A stretch of 64,000 bases of DNA from Streptomyces sp. R44. Lineage in GTDB: Bacteria > Actinomycetota > Actinomycetes > Streptomycetales > Streptomycetaceae. Where the stretch lies: contig NZ_CP163444.1 in NCBI RefSeq assembly GCF_041053105.1, positions 806,001 to 870,000 of the forward strand, read 5' to 3'. The notes beneath the pieces are model-generated. The model saw only the letters and a program-made list of their open reading frames with translations. It was not told the DNA's origin and did no database searches. Below, piece after piece: positions 52,813 to 59,368 of this stretch. Numbering within the stretch: the first letter of the stretch is position 1; each line of letters begins with the position of its first letter. Both the position numbers and the translations under genes were made by a program.

Positions 52813-53232
52813 TCAGGCGGAGAGGGCCTGGTGGAGGGCTTCGAGGCCGTCACGGTAGATGCCGGCGAACAGCTCCTCGGCCTCGGCGTCGGTCACGGTG
52901 TCCGGGTTGAAGCGGCCGGACCACTGGACCTCGGAGACGTCCTCGCGGCCGGGGACGGCGTGGACGCGGAGGGTGGAGACGTAGCCGGTGACGGGGAACG
53001 GCGCTTCGAGGATGGCGTAGCTGTAGCGGCGCTCGGTCTCGTTGAAGTCGACGAGGCGCTCGATGATGACGTCGCCGTCGGGGTTGGTCAGGCGGCGGAC
53101 ACGGCCGCCTTTGAGCGCGGTGCTCTGCGGGATGTAGGGAAGCCAGTCGGGCAAGGCGTCGAAGCCGCCGATGAGGTCCCAGACCTTCTGTGGCGTTGCG
53201 GGGACGACGCGGCTGACGGACGTGGAGGCCAT
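52813..53232 (-). CDS. SRPBCC-family (START-like) protein
   Basis: A 139-residue helix-grip fold protein of the polyketide cyclase/Bet v1-like class (SRVVPATPQKVWDLIGGFDALPDW at the N-terminus, NETERRYSYAILEAPFPVTGYVSTLRV in the sheet). Such proteins bind hydrophobic ligands or catalyse cyclisations. AGGAGAAG precedes the ATG. It lies 67 nt downstream of the aldo/keto reductase, probably in the same operon. Confidence 0.87.
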   Translation of the reverse strand: MASTSVSRVVPATPQKVWDLIGGFDALPDWLPYIPQSTALKGGRVRRLTNPDGDVIIERLVDFNETERRYSYAILEAPFPVTGYVSTLRVHAVPGREDVSEVQWSGRFNPDTVTDAEAEELFAGIYRDGLEALHQALSA

Positions 53233-53299
53233 GGTTCTTCTCCTGCTGTGGTGTGGGGGGATGCGCTGTGGGGGATGCGCGGCGTGGGGGTGGTACGGG

Positions 53300-54310
53300 T
53301 CAGGCGTTGTTCGGGAGCAGGGCGGCCGGGCTGACCAGGCCGGCGGCGCGGAGGTCCGTCCAGAACGCGGCCGGGACGGCCTCGTTCAGGGCGGCGGTGT
53401 CCTCGGCGATGCGGCTGGGCCGGGTGGCACCGGGGATGACGGCGGCGGAGGCCGGATGGGCCAGGGAGAACTGCAGGGCGGCGGCCTTGATGGAGACGCC
53501 GTGCTTCTCGGCCAGGGCCTTCAGCTTCCCGACGCGCTCGATGATCTCGGCCGGGGCCTGCTGGTACTCGAAGTGGGTGCCGCCGGCGAGGATGCCGGAG
53601 CTGTACGGGCCGCCGACGACCATGTCGACGCCCTGCGCCTGGGCCATGGGGAGCAGCCGGGTCAGGGCGTGCTCGTGGTCGAGGAGCGTGTAGCGGCCGG
53701 CGAGGAGGAAGCCGTCGGGCTGCGGCTCGTCGAGGCCGAGGGTGAGCTCGATCGGCTCGGTCTTGTTGACGCCGAGGCCCCAGGCCTTGATGACGCCCTC
53801 GTCCCGCAGCCGGGACAGGACACGGAAGGCGCCGGTGCGGGCCTCCTCGAACTTGCCGAGCCAGGCGTCGCCGTGGAAGTCCTGCGCGATGTCGTGGACC
53901 CAGACGATGTCGAGACGGTCGGTGCCGAGGCGCTTGAGGCTGTCCTCGATGGAGCGCTCGGTGGCCTCGGCGGTCCACTCGTGGAGCATCTTGTTCGGGT
54001 TGCCGTGCTCGAACAGGCCGCCCTTCTCACCGAGGTCGCGGGCGGCGCTCTCGTGCTCGTCGAGGATCACGCGGCCGACCTTGGTCGACAGGACGTAGGA
54101 GTCGCGGGGCTTGGTGGCGAGGACCTCGCCGAGACGTGTCTCGGCCAGGCCGGCGCCGTAGAAGGGGGCGGTGTCGTAGAAGCGGATCCCGTGGTCCCAG
54201 GCGGCCTCGACGGTGTCGCGGGCCTCCTCGTCGGGGATCGCGCGGAACATGTTGCCGAGGGGGGCGGTGCCGAAGCCGAGACGGCCGGGAAGGATGTTCT
54301 TGAGCGACAT
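53300..54310 (-). CDS. Aldo/keto reductase
   Basis: A 336-residue (beta/alpha)8 NADPH oxidoreductase. The catalytic region is RFYDTAPFYGAGLAETRLG (Asp and Tyr), with Lys in STKVGR and His in VWVHDIAQ. It resembles D-threo-aldose 1-dehydrogenase and pyridoxal 4-dehydrogenase. It is divergent from a decayed AraC-type regulator gene, with a palindrome in the gap, so it has probably lost its dedicated regulator. Confidence 0.9.
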   Translation of the reverse strand: MSLKNILPGRLGFGTAPLGNMFRAIPDEEARDTVEAAWDHGIRFYDTAPFYGAGLAETRLGEVLATKPRDSYVLSTKVGRVILDEHESAARDLGEKGGLFEHGNPNKMLHEWTAEATERSIEDSLKRLGTDRLDIVWVHDIAQDFHGDAWLGKFEEARTGAFRVLSRLRDEGVIKAWGLGVNKTEPIELTLGLDEPQPDGFLLAGRYTLLDHEHALTRLLPMAQAQGVDMVVGGPYSSGILAGGTHFEYQQAPAEIIERVGKLKALAEKHGVSIKAAALQFSLAHPASAAVIPGATRPSRIAEDTAALNEAVPAAFWTDLRAAGLVSPAALLPNNA

Positions 54311-54414
54311 GACAGTGCCTTTACGGGGGATGACCGGCGGAAAGGGACCACCGGTTGCGCGAGCGCCGCACCCGAACCATCTAGATGCAAGCGCGCCTTA
54401 CTTCCATAGACAAT

Positions 54415-54440
54415 ATTTGCATGCGCGGGCTAATGCAAAT
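54415..54440. promoter_or_regulatory. AraC-type operator: ATTTGCAT/ATGCAAAT inverted repeat
   Basis: Perfect 8-bp arms ATTTGCAT (54415-54422) and ATGCAAAT (54433-54440) are separated by 10 nt. A further ATGCAA lies at 54385-54390. The site is A+T-rich in a G+C-rich context and lies between the aldo/keto reductase and the AraC remnant, overlapping the latter's first codons. Likely the relic binding site of that regulator, or of a paralogue. Confidence 0.6.
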
Positions 54441-54905
54441 GCCTCCGCTCAGGACCCCTCCCGGACGCAGCGCGCTTCTCGTCGGGGGCCGGTTCTCCTC
54501 CGGGTACCGCGTGCGGGAACTACTGCCCGACCGACCGCCCCCGGTCATCCACATCCCGGCCGACTCGCCGCACGCGGAGACGGTGCGGTGGGCGCTCGCC
54601 GCGATCGAGCGGGAGCTCGCCTGCCGGGCCCCGGGTCGTCGGCTGCTGGGCCGTCGACCGGCCCAGGACCTGCGGCCTCGTCACCGAACAGCGCGCCGTC
54701 GTCATGCTCGTCCACGTCCCGCGCCTGCACCTCGCCCGCGAGCCGCAGGCCGTGACGGGGTGGCTCGCCGGCCTCGCCGACCCGGTGACGGCCACGGCCC
54801 TGACGGCTCTGCACCGGGCCCCGGCGCGGGCATGGACCATCGAAAGCGCGCCGAGCGTCGCCTTCGAGCGCGTCATGGGCGCACCCCCCGGGCGACTACC
54901 GAAGG
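54421..54905 (+). pseudogene. Degraded AraC-family regulator gene
   Basis: One frame encodes the middle of a cupin-type AraC protein (SALLVGGRFSSGYRVRELL, VHIPAD-like and VRWALAAIERELACRAPG). After about 54640 a second frame continues with VVMLVHVPRLHLAREPQ and GWLAGLADPVTATALTAL, then APARAWTIES fused directly to SVAFERVMGAPPGR. The latter is the family C-terminus; the two helix-turn-helix motifs that should lie between are gone. The cupin N-terminus is also absent. A frameshift plus at least two deletions make it non-functional. Its tail overlaps the thuA-like gene. Confidence 0.75.
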
Positions 54906-55588
54906 CGTCCGTTGCCGTCGTGATCGGCCGTCAGCCAGGTCAGGGCTCCCCTGAGGTGGGCCCGGAGGACGGGAGTGCCGTACGCCTCCGGCGCGTGACC
55001 CAGGGCGGTGAAGAAGACGCGGCCCCGGTCGATCCCCCGGCACCAGACCAGCGGGTGGTCGGCGCCGTGCGTGCCGCCCCGGTAGGTGGTCTCGTCGGCC
55101 CGGGCGAGGACCCGTACGGAACCGCCCGAATCCCGGGGGTGCGAGGTGAAGTTGTACCACTCGTCCGTCCAGAGCCAGCGCTCCGGGAGCGGCGCGGTCG
55201 CCGGGTGGTCCCGGTCGTCCACGAGCACCGCGCCCGGCTGGACCTCCGGGTGGCCGTCGAACCGGGTGCCGAGCAGTTCGCCGTAGAAGGGCCAGTCGGG
55301 TTCGGCGTTGGCGGCGGCGTGCACGGCGAGGAGCGAGCCGCCGCCCCGGAGGTAGGCCTCGAAGGCGGTGCGCCCCTCGGGCGTCAGGACGTTCCCGGTG
55401 GTGGACAGCAGGACGACGGCGGCGCACCGGCCGAGCCGCTCGGGGGTGAAGACGGCCGGGTCCTCGGTGATCTCGGCCGCCCTCCCGAGCTCCTGGGCGA
55501 GCTCCGTGAGGGCGGTGGCGCCGGCGGGGATGGAGTCGTGGCGGTATCCCGCCGTGCGGGTGTAGATCAGGACGTCGGCGGTGGGCAC
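54896..55588 (-). CDS. ThuA-domain protein (trehalose-utilisation family, glutamine-amidotransferase fold)
   Basis: A 230-residue single ThuA domain (ADVLIYTRTAGYRHDSIPAG, LLAVHAAANAEPDWPFYGELLGTRFDGHP, WYNFTSHPRDS, FFTALGHAPEAY). These class I amidotransferase-like proteins are linked to carbohydrate metabolism; the reaction is not firmly known. GTG at 55588 has GGAG upstream. An 18-bp perfect palindrome typical of LacI/GalR operators lies 51 nt upstream, which agrees with sugar control. Confidence 0.88.
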   Translation of the reverse strand: MPTADVLIYTRTAGYRHDSIPAGATALTELAQELGRAAEITEDPAVFTPERLGRCAAVVLLSTTGNVLTPEGRTAFEAYLRGGGSLLAVHAAANAEPDWPFYGELLGTRFDGHPEVQPGAVLVDDRDHPATAPLPERWLWTDEWYNFTSHPRDSGGSVRVLARADETTYRGGTHGADHPLVWCRGIDRGRVFFTALGHAPEAYGTPVLRAHLRGALTWLTADHDGNGRLR

Positions 55589-55638
55589 GCGGTGGACTCC
55601 AGGGGCGGTACGGGACGGGCCGGGCGGCGGGACAGCAG

Positions 55639-55656
55639 GGAGAAAGCGCTTTCTCC
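55639..55656. promoter_or_regulatory. LacI/GalR-type 18-bp perfect palindrome
   Basis: GGAGAAAGCGCTTTCTCC is fully symmetric, with the central CG of LacI-family operators (core GAAAGCGCTTTC). It lies 51 nt upstream of the ThuA start and 67 nt upstream of the divergent DUF3626 gene. No LacI gene is nearby. Confidence 0.75.
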
Positions 55657-55722
55657 ACCACCTCGACCGTAGCCACCGAAAACCCCGGGCCGCAACCCCC
55701 GCCGCTCCGGCACACTGCCCCG

Positions 55723-56538
55723 ATGACACCCCTTCATGATCACGCCCTGAGGGCCCTCGCCCATGTGACCGACCGCTCCACGGGGGAGCCGCTCGCCCCG
55801 GACCTGCGGGTCACCCTCAACTTCCACCCGCATTTCCTGCCCCGGCTCGCGGACGAGGGGGTCTACCGCTCCCAGTTCGCCACCGGCACCAGCAACGGCG
55901 GCCTCACCGCCCGTCCCGGTGGGGACCGCTGGCGGTGGGAGAGCCGCATCTTCGGCGGGGCGTACGACGCGGCCCCGGCGGAGACGCGCCCGGTGTACGG
56001 CGCCCTCGACTTCCGCCGCCGCCCCTTCGGTGCCGCTCCCCGCTTCGGCTCGGCCCATCTGCGGCTCACGGCGACCGCCCTGCACCGGGCGACCTTCTGC
56101 TACCCGGACAGCTTCCTGGAGCCGGAGGACTTCGGCGTCGCCACCCGGATGCGGCTGATCGCGCTCGCCGAGGCCGACGCGAAGGATCCGCTCGACGACT
56201 ACATCGAGGCCCAGGTTCACGGCCCGGTCGTGATCGGGCGGGACGTGGAGGCGCTGGTCCTGGACCCGAGCCACCGGGGCACGGAGGTGGAGGAGGCGGC
56301 GCGGCGGCTGCCGTGCCCCGTGGAGTGGCACGGCGGTTTCCGCGTCTCCGTCGACGAGCTGTGGCGGTACCCCGAATTCCGGGGACCGGAGTACGTGGAG
56401 CTCGCGGCCCGGATCGCGGTCGACGGCCTCCTGGACGCCCGGATCGTGCAGGAGGCGGACCTGTCGGGGCGGTACGACCGGCAGGACGTGAAGAAGGTCT
56501 GGCACTACCTGGCCCGCTTCGGAGCGCCCACCGTCTGA
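55723..56538 (+). CDS. DUF3626-family protein
   Basis: A 271-residue protein matching a family of unknown function (RVTLNFHPHFLP, VYRSQFATGTSNGGLTARPGGDRWRWESRIFGGAYD). Conserved His, Arg and Trp residues suggest an enzyme or nucleotidyl-type active site, but none is established. ATG at 55723 gives homology from the first residues. It converges on the winged-helix gene. Confidence 0.8.
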   Translation: MTPLHDHALRALAHVTDRSTGEPLAPDLRVTLNFHPHFLPRLADEGVYRSQFATGTSNGGLTARPGGDRWRWESRIFGGAYDAAPAETRPVYGALDFRRRPFGAAPRFGSAHLRLTATALHRATFCYPDSFLEPEDFGVATRMRLIALAEADAKDPLDDYIEAQVHGPVVIGRDVEALVLDPSHRGTEVEEAARRLPCPVEWHGGFRVSVDELWRYPEFRGPEYVELAARIAVDGLLDARIVQEADLSGRYDRQDVKKVWHYLARFGAPTV

Positions 56539-56552
56539 CCCCCGTCCTCCGC

Positions 56553-56909
56553 TCAGGACTCGGGGGCGGATCCCCCGTGTTCGATCCGGTGGATGAGTCG
56601 CTTGAGCTGGGTGACCTCGTCCTGGAGGGCGCGACCGCCGGCGGGGGTGAGGGAGAGCCAGGTGCGGGGGCGTCTGCCCTCGTACCCCTTCTCGATCTCG
56701 ACGAGTCCGGCCTGCTCCAGGACGGCAAGGTGCCGGCTGAGGTTTCCCGCGGTGAGGCCGAGGGCCGTGCGCAGGAAGCCGAACTCGACGCGGCGCGCCT
56801 GGTGGGCGACGGTGAGGATGCCGAGGCGGACGCGCTGATGGACGACGTCGTCCAGGCCGATGGCGGGGTGCTGGTCGGCCGGTCCGGCCGTTTCGTTCTC
56901 GTGGTTCAC
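56553..56909 (-). CDS. Winged-helix transcriptional regulator (HTH_34/MarR-like)
   Basis: A 118-residue regulator (VVHQRVRLGILTVAHQARRVEFGFLRTALGLTAGNLSRHLAVLEQAGLVEIEKGYEGRRPR in outline, with the wing ending in a TWLSLT strand). The GTG start overlaps the TGA of the upstream membrane-protein gene in GTGA, so the two are translationally coupled. It probably autoregulates the pair through the TTTGC/GCAAA repeat at 57663. Confidence 0.88.
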   Translation of the reverse strand: MNHENETAGPADQHPAIGLDDVVHQRVRLGILTVAHQARRVEFGFLRTALGLTAGNLSRHLAVLEQAGLVEIEKGYEGRRPRTWLSLTPAGGRALQDEVTQLKRLIHRIEHGGSAPES

Positions 56910-57658
56910 GGGCGGGTGCCCCTGTCGGACCGCTCGGCCAGGCGGAAACCGAGGGCGCCGAGCAGGAGCAGCACGCCGGGCACGCCGAGGGCGGGCAGCG
57001 CGGACCACGGCGAGGAGGCGGCGATCCCCGACCAGCCGCTCGTGAGCGGCACCAGCTCGATGGCCAGGTACGCGACGGCGAGCAGCAGCAGGGCCCGGCT
57101 GCGTTCCACCCAGGACAGCACGAGCAGCGGCAGGCCCACGGCGGTCGCCGGGCCGACCATCCGTGTGAGGAAGGCCGTCACCCCGGAGGCGGGGTCGAGG
57201 CGCAGACCCCACAGGTCGACCGTCTCGCCGGGCTGCGGCGTCCCCTGGCGGAGGGTCCAGAGGGTGGTGGCGGCCCCCAGGCCGACCAGGGCGATCCCGG
57301 TGAGGACGTACGGCCCGACCGGTGTGCCGACGCCGCGCTTGCGGGAGCGGCGGATGTAGAAGAAGGCCGTCGCGGCGTAGGCGAGGGCGAGACCGAGCGT
57401 CCAGTAGACGGGTGAGCCCTGACTCGTCAGGGTGCATCCGTCGGCCGCGGCGGCGCGGCCCGGCGGGCAGGGCACGGTCTCGACCCGGAAGGTGAGGCGG
57501 CCGACCAGGATGCCGCCCATCGTGAGTGCGCCGAGGAGCAGGAGCGGGAACCAGGTGCCGCGCTGGGCGGCGCGGACCCGGCGGGTCAGTTCACCGAGGC
57601 CGGCGAGGACTTCCTGGGGCGTGCCCGGCGAGGGCACCGATGCGTTTGCCATGCGCAT
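56906..57658 (-). CDS. Six-TM membrane protein coupled to a winged-helix regulator
   Basis: A 250-residue membrane protein with about six hydrophobic segments (WFPLLLLGALTMGGILVG, VYWTLGLALAYAATAFFYI, YVLTGIALVGLGAATTLW and others) and an extracytoplasmic loop with two cysteines (PCPPGRAAAADGC) that could form a disulfide. No known family beyond the frequent pairing with HTH_34 regulators. ATG at 57658 or 57652. Confidence 0.78.
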   Translation of the reverse strand: MRMANASVPSPGTPQEVLAGLGELTRRVRAAQRGTWFPLLLLGALTMGGILVGRLTFRVETVPCPPGRAAAADGCTLTSQGSPVYWTLGLALAYAATAFFYIRRSRKRGVGTPVGPYVLTGIALVGLGAATTLWTLRQGTPQPGETVDLWGLRLDPASGVTAFLTRMVGPATAVGLPLLVLSWVERSRALLLLAVAYLAIELVPLTSGWSGIAASSPWSALPALGVPGVLLLLGALGFRLAERSDRGTRP

Positions 57659-57662
57659 CAGC

Positions 57663-57675
57663 TTTGCATCGCAAA
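57663..57675 (-). promoter_or_regulatory. TTTGC-N3-GCAAA inverted repeat at the membrane-protein start
   Basis: TTTGC-ATC-GCAAA ends 4 nt upstream of the ATG, where a ribosome site would be. A bound repressor could block transcription or initiation. A likely autoregulatory operator of the coupled winged-helix protein. Confidence 0.45.
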
Positions 57676-57727
57676 CCAGTTGGGGCAAGAGACTCCGCGA
57701 AGGCGGTTCGGATCCGTTGTCGCATCG

Positions 57728-57743
57728 GATACATCTCTGTATC
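57728..57743. promoter_or_regulatory. TetR-type palindrome upstream of the aldolase gene
   Basis: GATACA-TCTC-TGTATC has perfect 6-bp arms in an A+T-richer patch, 91 nt upstream of the class II aldolase. The TetR gene that converges on the aldolase is the natural candidate to bind it. Confidence 0.6.
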
Positions 57744-57834
57744 TTTTGGCGCGCCGTACGCGTCCGCCCGTACGCGTCCGCCCGTGCCCGCCCGCCGTGC
57801 GCGCCCGCCCGCAGAAGCCCATCGAGGAGCCGTC

Positions 57835-58641
57835 ATGAGCACCGTGCCGCCCGCCATCGCCGCCGCCGTCGGGCCGCTGCCCGAAGGCGCGATCGTGCCG
57901 CTGCCGCCCACCTTCGATTCGGTCGAGGAGGAGCGCCGCCACCGCAAGGAGCAGCTCGCCGCCGGGTTCCGGATCTTCGGGAGGTTCGGCTTCTCGGAGG
58001 GCGTCGCCGGGCACATCACCGTGCGCGATCCCGGCGACCCGAACGCGTTCTGGGTCAACCCGTTCGGCATGAGCTTCACCCAGATCAAGGCCTCGGACCT
58101 GATCCTGGTGGACCACGAGGGGAACGTCCTGGAAGGGCGCCGGCCGGTGAACCGCGCGGCGTTCGTCATCCACTCGCGCGTGCACGCGGCCCGCCCCGAC
58201 GCGGTCGCCGCCGCGCACTCGCACTCCCTGCACGGGAAGGCCTTCTCCAGCCTCGGCGTCCCGCTCGACCCGATCACCCAGGACGCCTGCGCGTTCTTCG
58301 AGGACCACGGGATCTACGACGACTACCGGGGCGTCGTGAACGAGACCGAGGAGGGCGAGCGGGTCGCCAAGGCCCTCGGCGACTTCAAGGCCGTCATCCT
58401 GAAGAACCACGGGCTGCTCACGGTCGGCCACTCCGTCGCCGAGGCCGTGTGGTGGTTCGTCACCATGGAGCGTTCCTGCCAGGCGCAGCTCCTGGCGATG
58501 GCGGCGGGCACCCCGCAGCTCATCGACCGCGAGACGGCCCTGCTCACCCGGGGGCAGATCGGCGGGCACCTGGCCGGCTGGTTCCAGGCACGCCCGCTGT
58601 GGGATCAGATCACCGCGTCGGACCCCGACCTGTTCGACTGA
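57835..58641 (+). CDS. Class II aldolase/adducin-family protein
   Basis: A 268-residue protein. Zinc-ligand motifs are AAHSHSLHGKAF and LKNHGLLTVG, and the substrate loop is EGVAGHITVRDP. Relatives are fuculose- or ribulose-phosphate aldolases, but actinobacterial members of this length, often annotated only by domain, may act on non-sugar substrates. GAGGAG precedes the ATG. It overlaps the convergent TetR gene by 37 nt at the 3' end. Confidence 0.87.
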   Translation: MSTVPPAIAAAVGPLPEGAIVPLPPTFDSVEEERRHRKEQLAAGFRIFGRFGFSEGVAGHITVRDPGDPNAFWVNPFGMSFTQIKASDLILVDHEGNVLEGRRPVNRAAFVIHSRVHAARPDAVAAAHSHSLHGKAFSSLGVPLDPITQDACAFFEDHGIYDDYRGVVNETEEGERVAKALGDFKAVILKNHGLLTVGHSVAEAVWWFVTMERSCQAQLLAMAAGTPQLIDRETALLTRGQIGGHLAGWFQARPLWDQITASDPDLFD

Positions 58642-59267
58642 GCCGCGGGCCCCCGGCCGGGGATCTCGCGCGTCGTCGCCTCCAGGAGCGGAGCGAGGAA
58701 CTGCCGCTCCAGGGTGCCGGGCGGCAGCTCGTCCGGCTCCACGTAGCTCTGCGCGAGTCCGCCCTCGCGCAGGGCGATGAGGAGGCGTGCGAACCGGTCG
58801 GCCTCCACGGTCAGCTCGCGTCCGGCCCGGCGCAGGACGAGGGTGAGGCCGCGGGCGATCTCGGCCCGCAGCCGCTCGTCGTGGCGCGCGAGCACCCAGG
58901 CGGCCTGGGGGTCGCGGATGGCGTGCAGGGTGAACTCGGTGGTGACGAGGTACCACTCCCGCTCGTCCGGTTCGACGCGGGCGGCGAGCTCCGCGAGCCG
59001 GGTCAGGGTGTACTCCTCGGGGGTGAGCGCGTCGATGGACTCGGCGAGGCGCCGTACGGTCCGCTCGCTGTGCTCGTCGAAGAGGGCGAGGAAGAGCTCT
59101 TCCTTGCTCGCGAAGTTCGAGTAGTACGCGCCCCGCGTGTAGCCGGCGCGCTCGCAGATCTGCTCGATCGTCGTCGCGTGGAAGCCGTGCTCGGCGAAGG
59201 TCTCCAGGGCTGCCTTCAGGAGCGCCGCGCGGGTGCGGGGCCGTCGCCTGGTGACACCTTTCGGCAC
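58605..59267 (-). CDS. TetR-family transcriptional regulator
   Basis: A 220-residue TetR protein. The helix-turn-helix is RAALLKAALETFAEHGFHATTIEQICERAGYTRGAYYSNFASKEEL in outline, at residues about 10-55; the rest is a helical ligand domain. GTG at 59267 follows AGGAGG. It converges on the aldolase, and the palindrome at 57728 suggests control of that gene from a distance. It is divergent from the FHA-ABC gene. Confidence 0.92.
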   Translation of the reverse strand: MPKGVTRRRPRTRAALLKAALETFAEHGFHATTIEQICERAGYTRGAYYSNFASKEELFLALFDEHSERTVRRLAESIDALTPEEYTLTRLAELAARVEPDEREWYLVTTEFTLHAIRDPQAAWVLARHDERLRAEIARGLTLVLRRAGRELTVEADRFARLLIALREGGLAQSYVEPDELPPGTLERQFLAPLLEATTREIPGRGPAAQSNRSGSDAVI

Positions 59268-59354
59268 GGGTGCGTCCTCCTCGTTCGGGCCGCTCGCGCG
59301 GCGGACGCCCACCTTACCGGCGTCCTCTTCCCGGGCGGCGATCAGCACCGGCGG

Positions 59355-59361
59355 ATAAAAT
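59355..59361 (+). promoter_or_regulatory. Possible -10 box directing a leaderless transcript
   Basis: ATAAAAT ends 7 nt before the ATG of the FHA-ABC gene, and no ribosome site is present. A -10 hexamer at this distance would start transcription at or next to the A of the ATG. No clear -35 was found. Confidence 0.35.
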
Positions 59362-59368
59362 TCGACGC

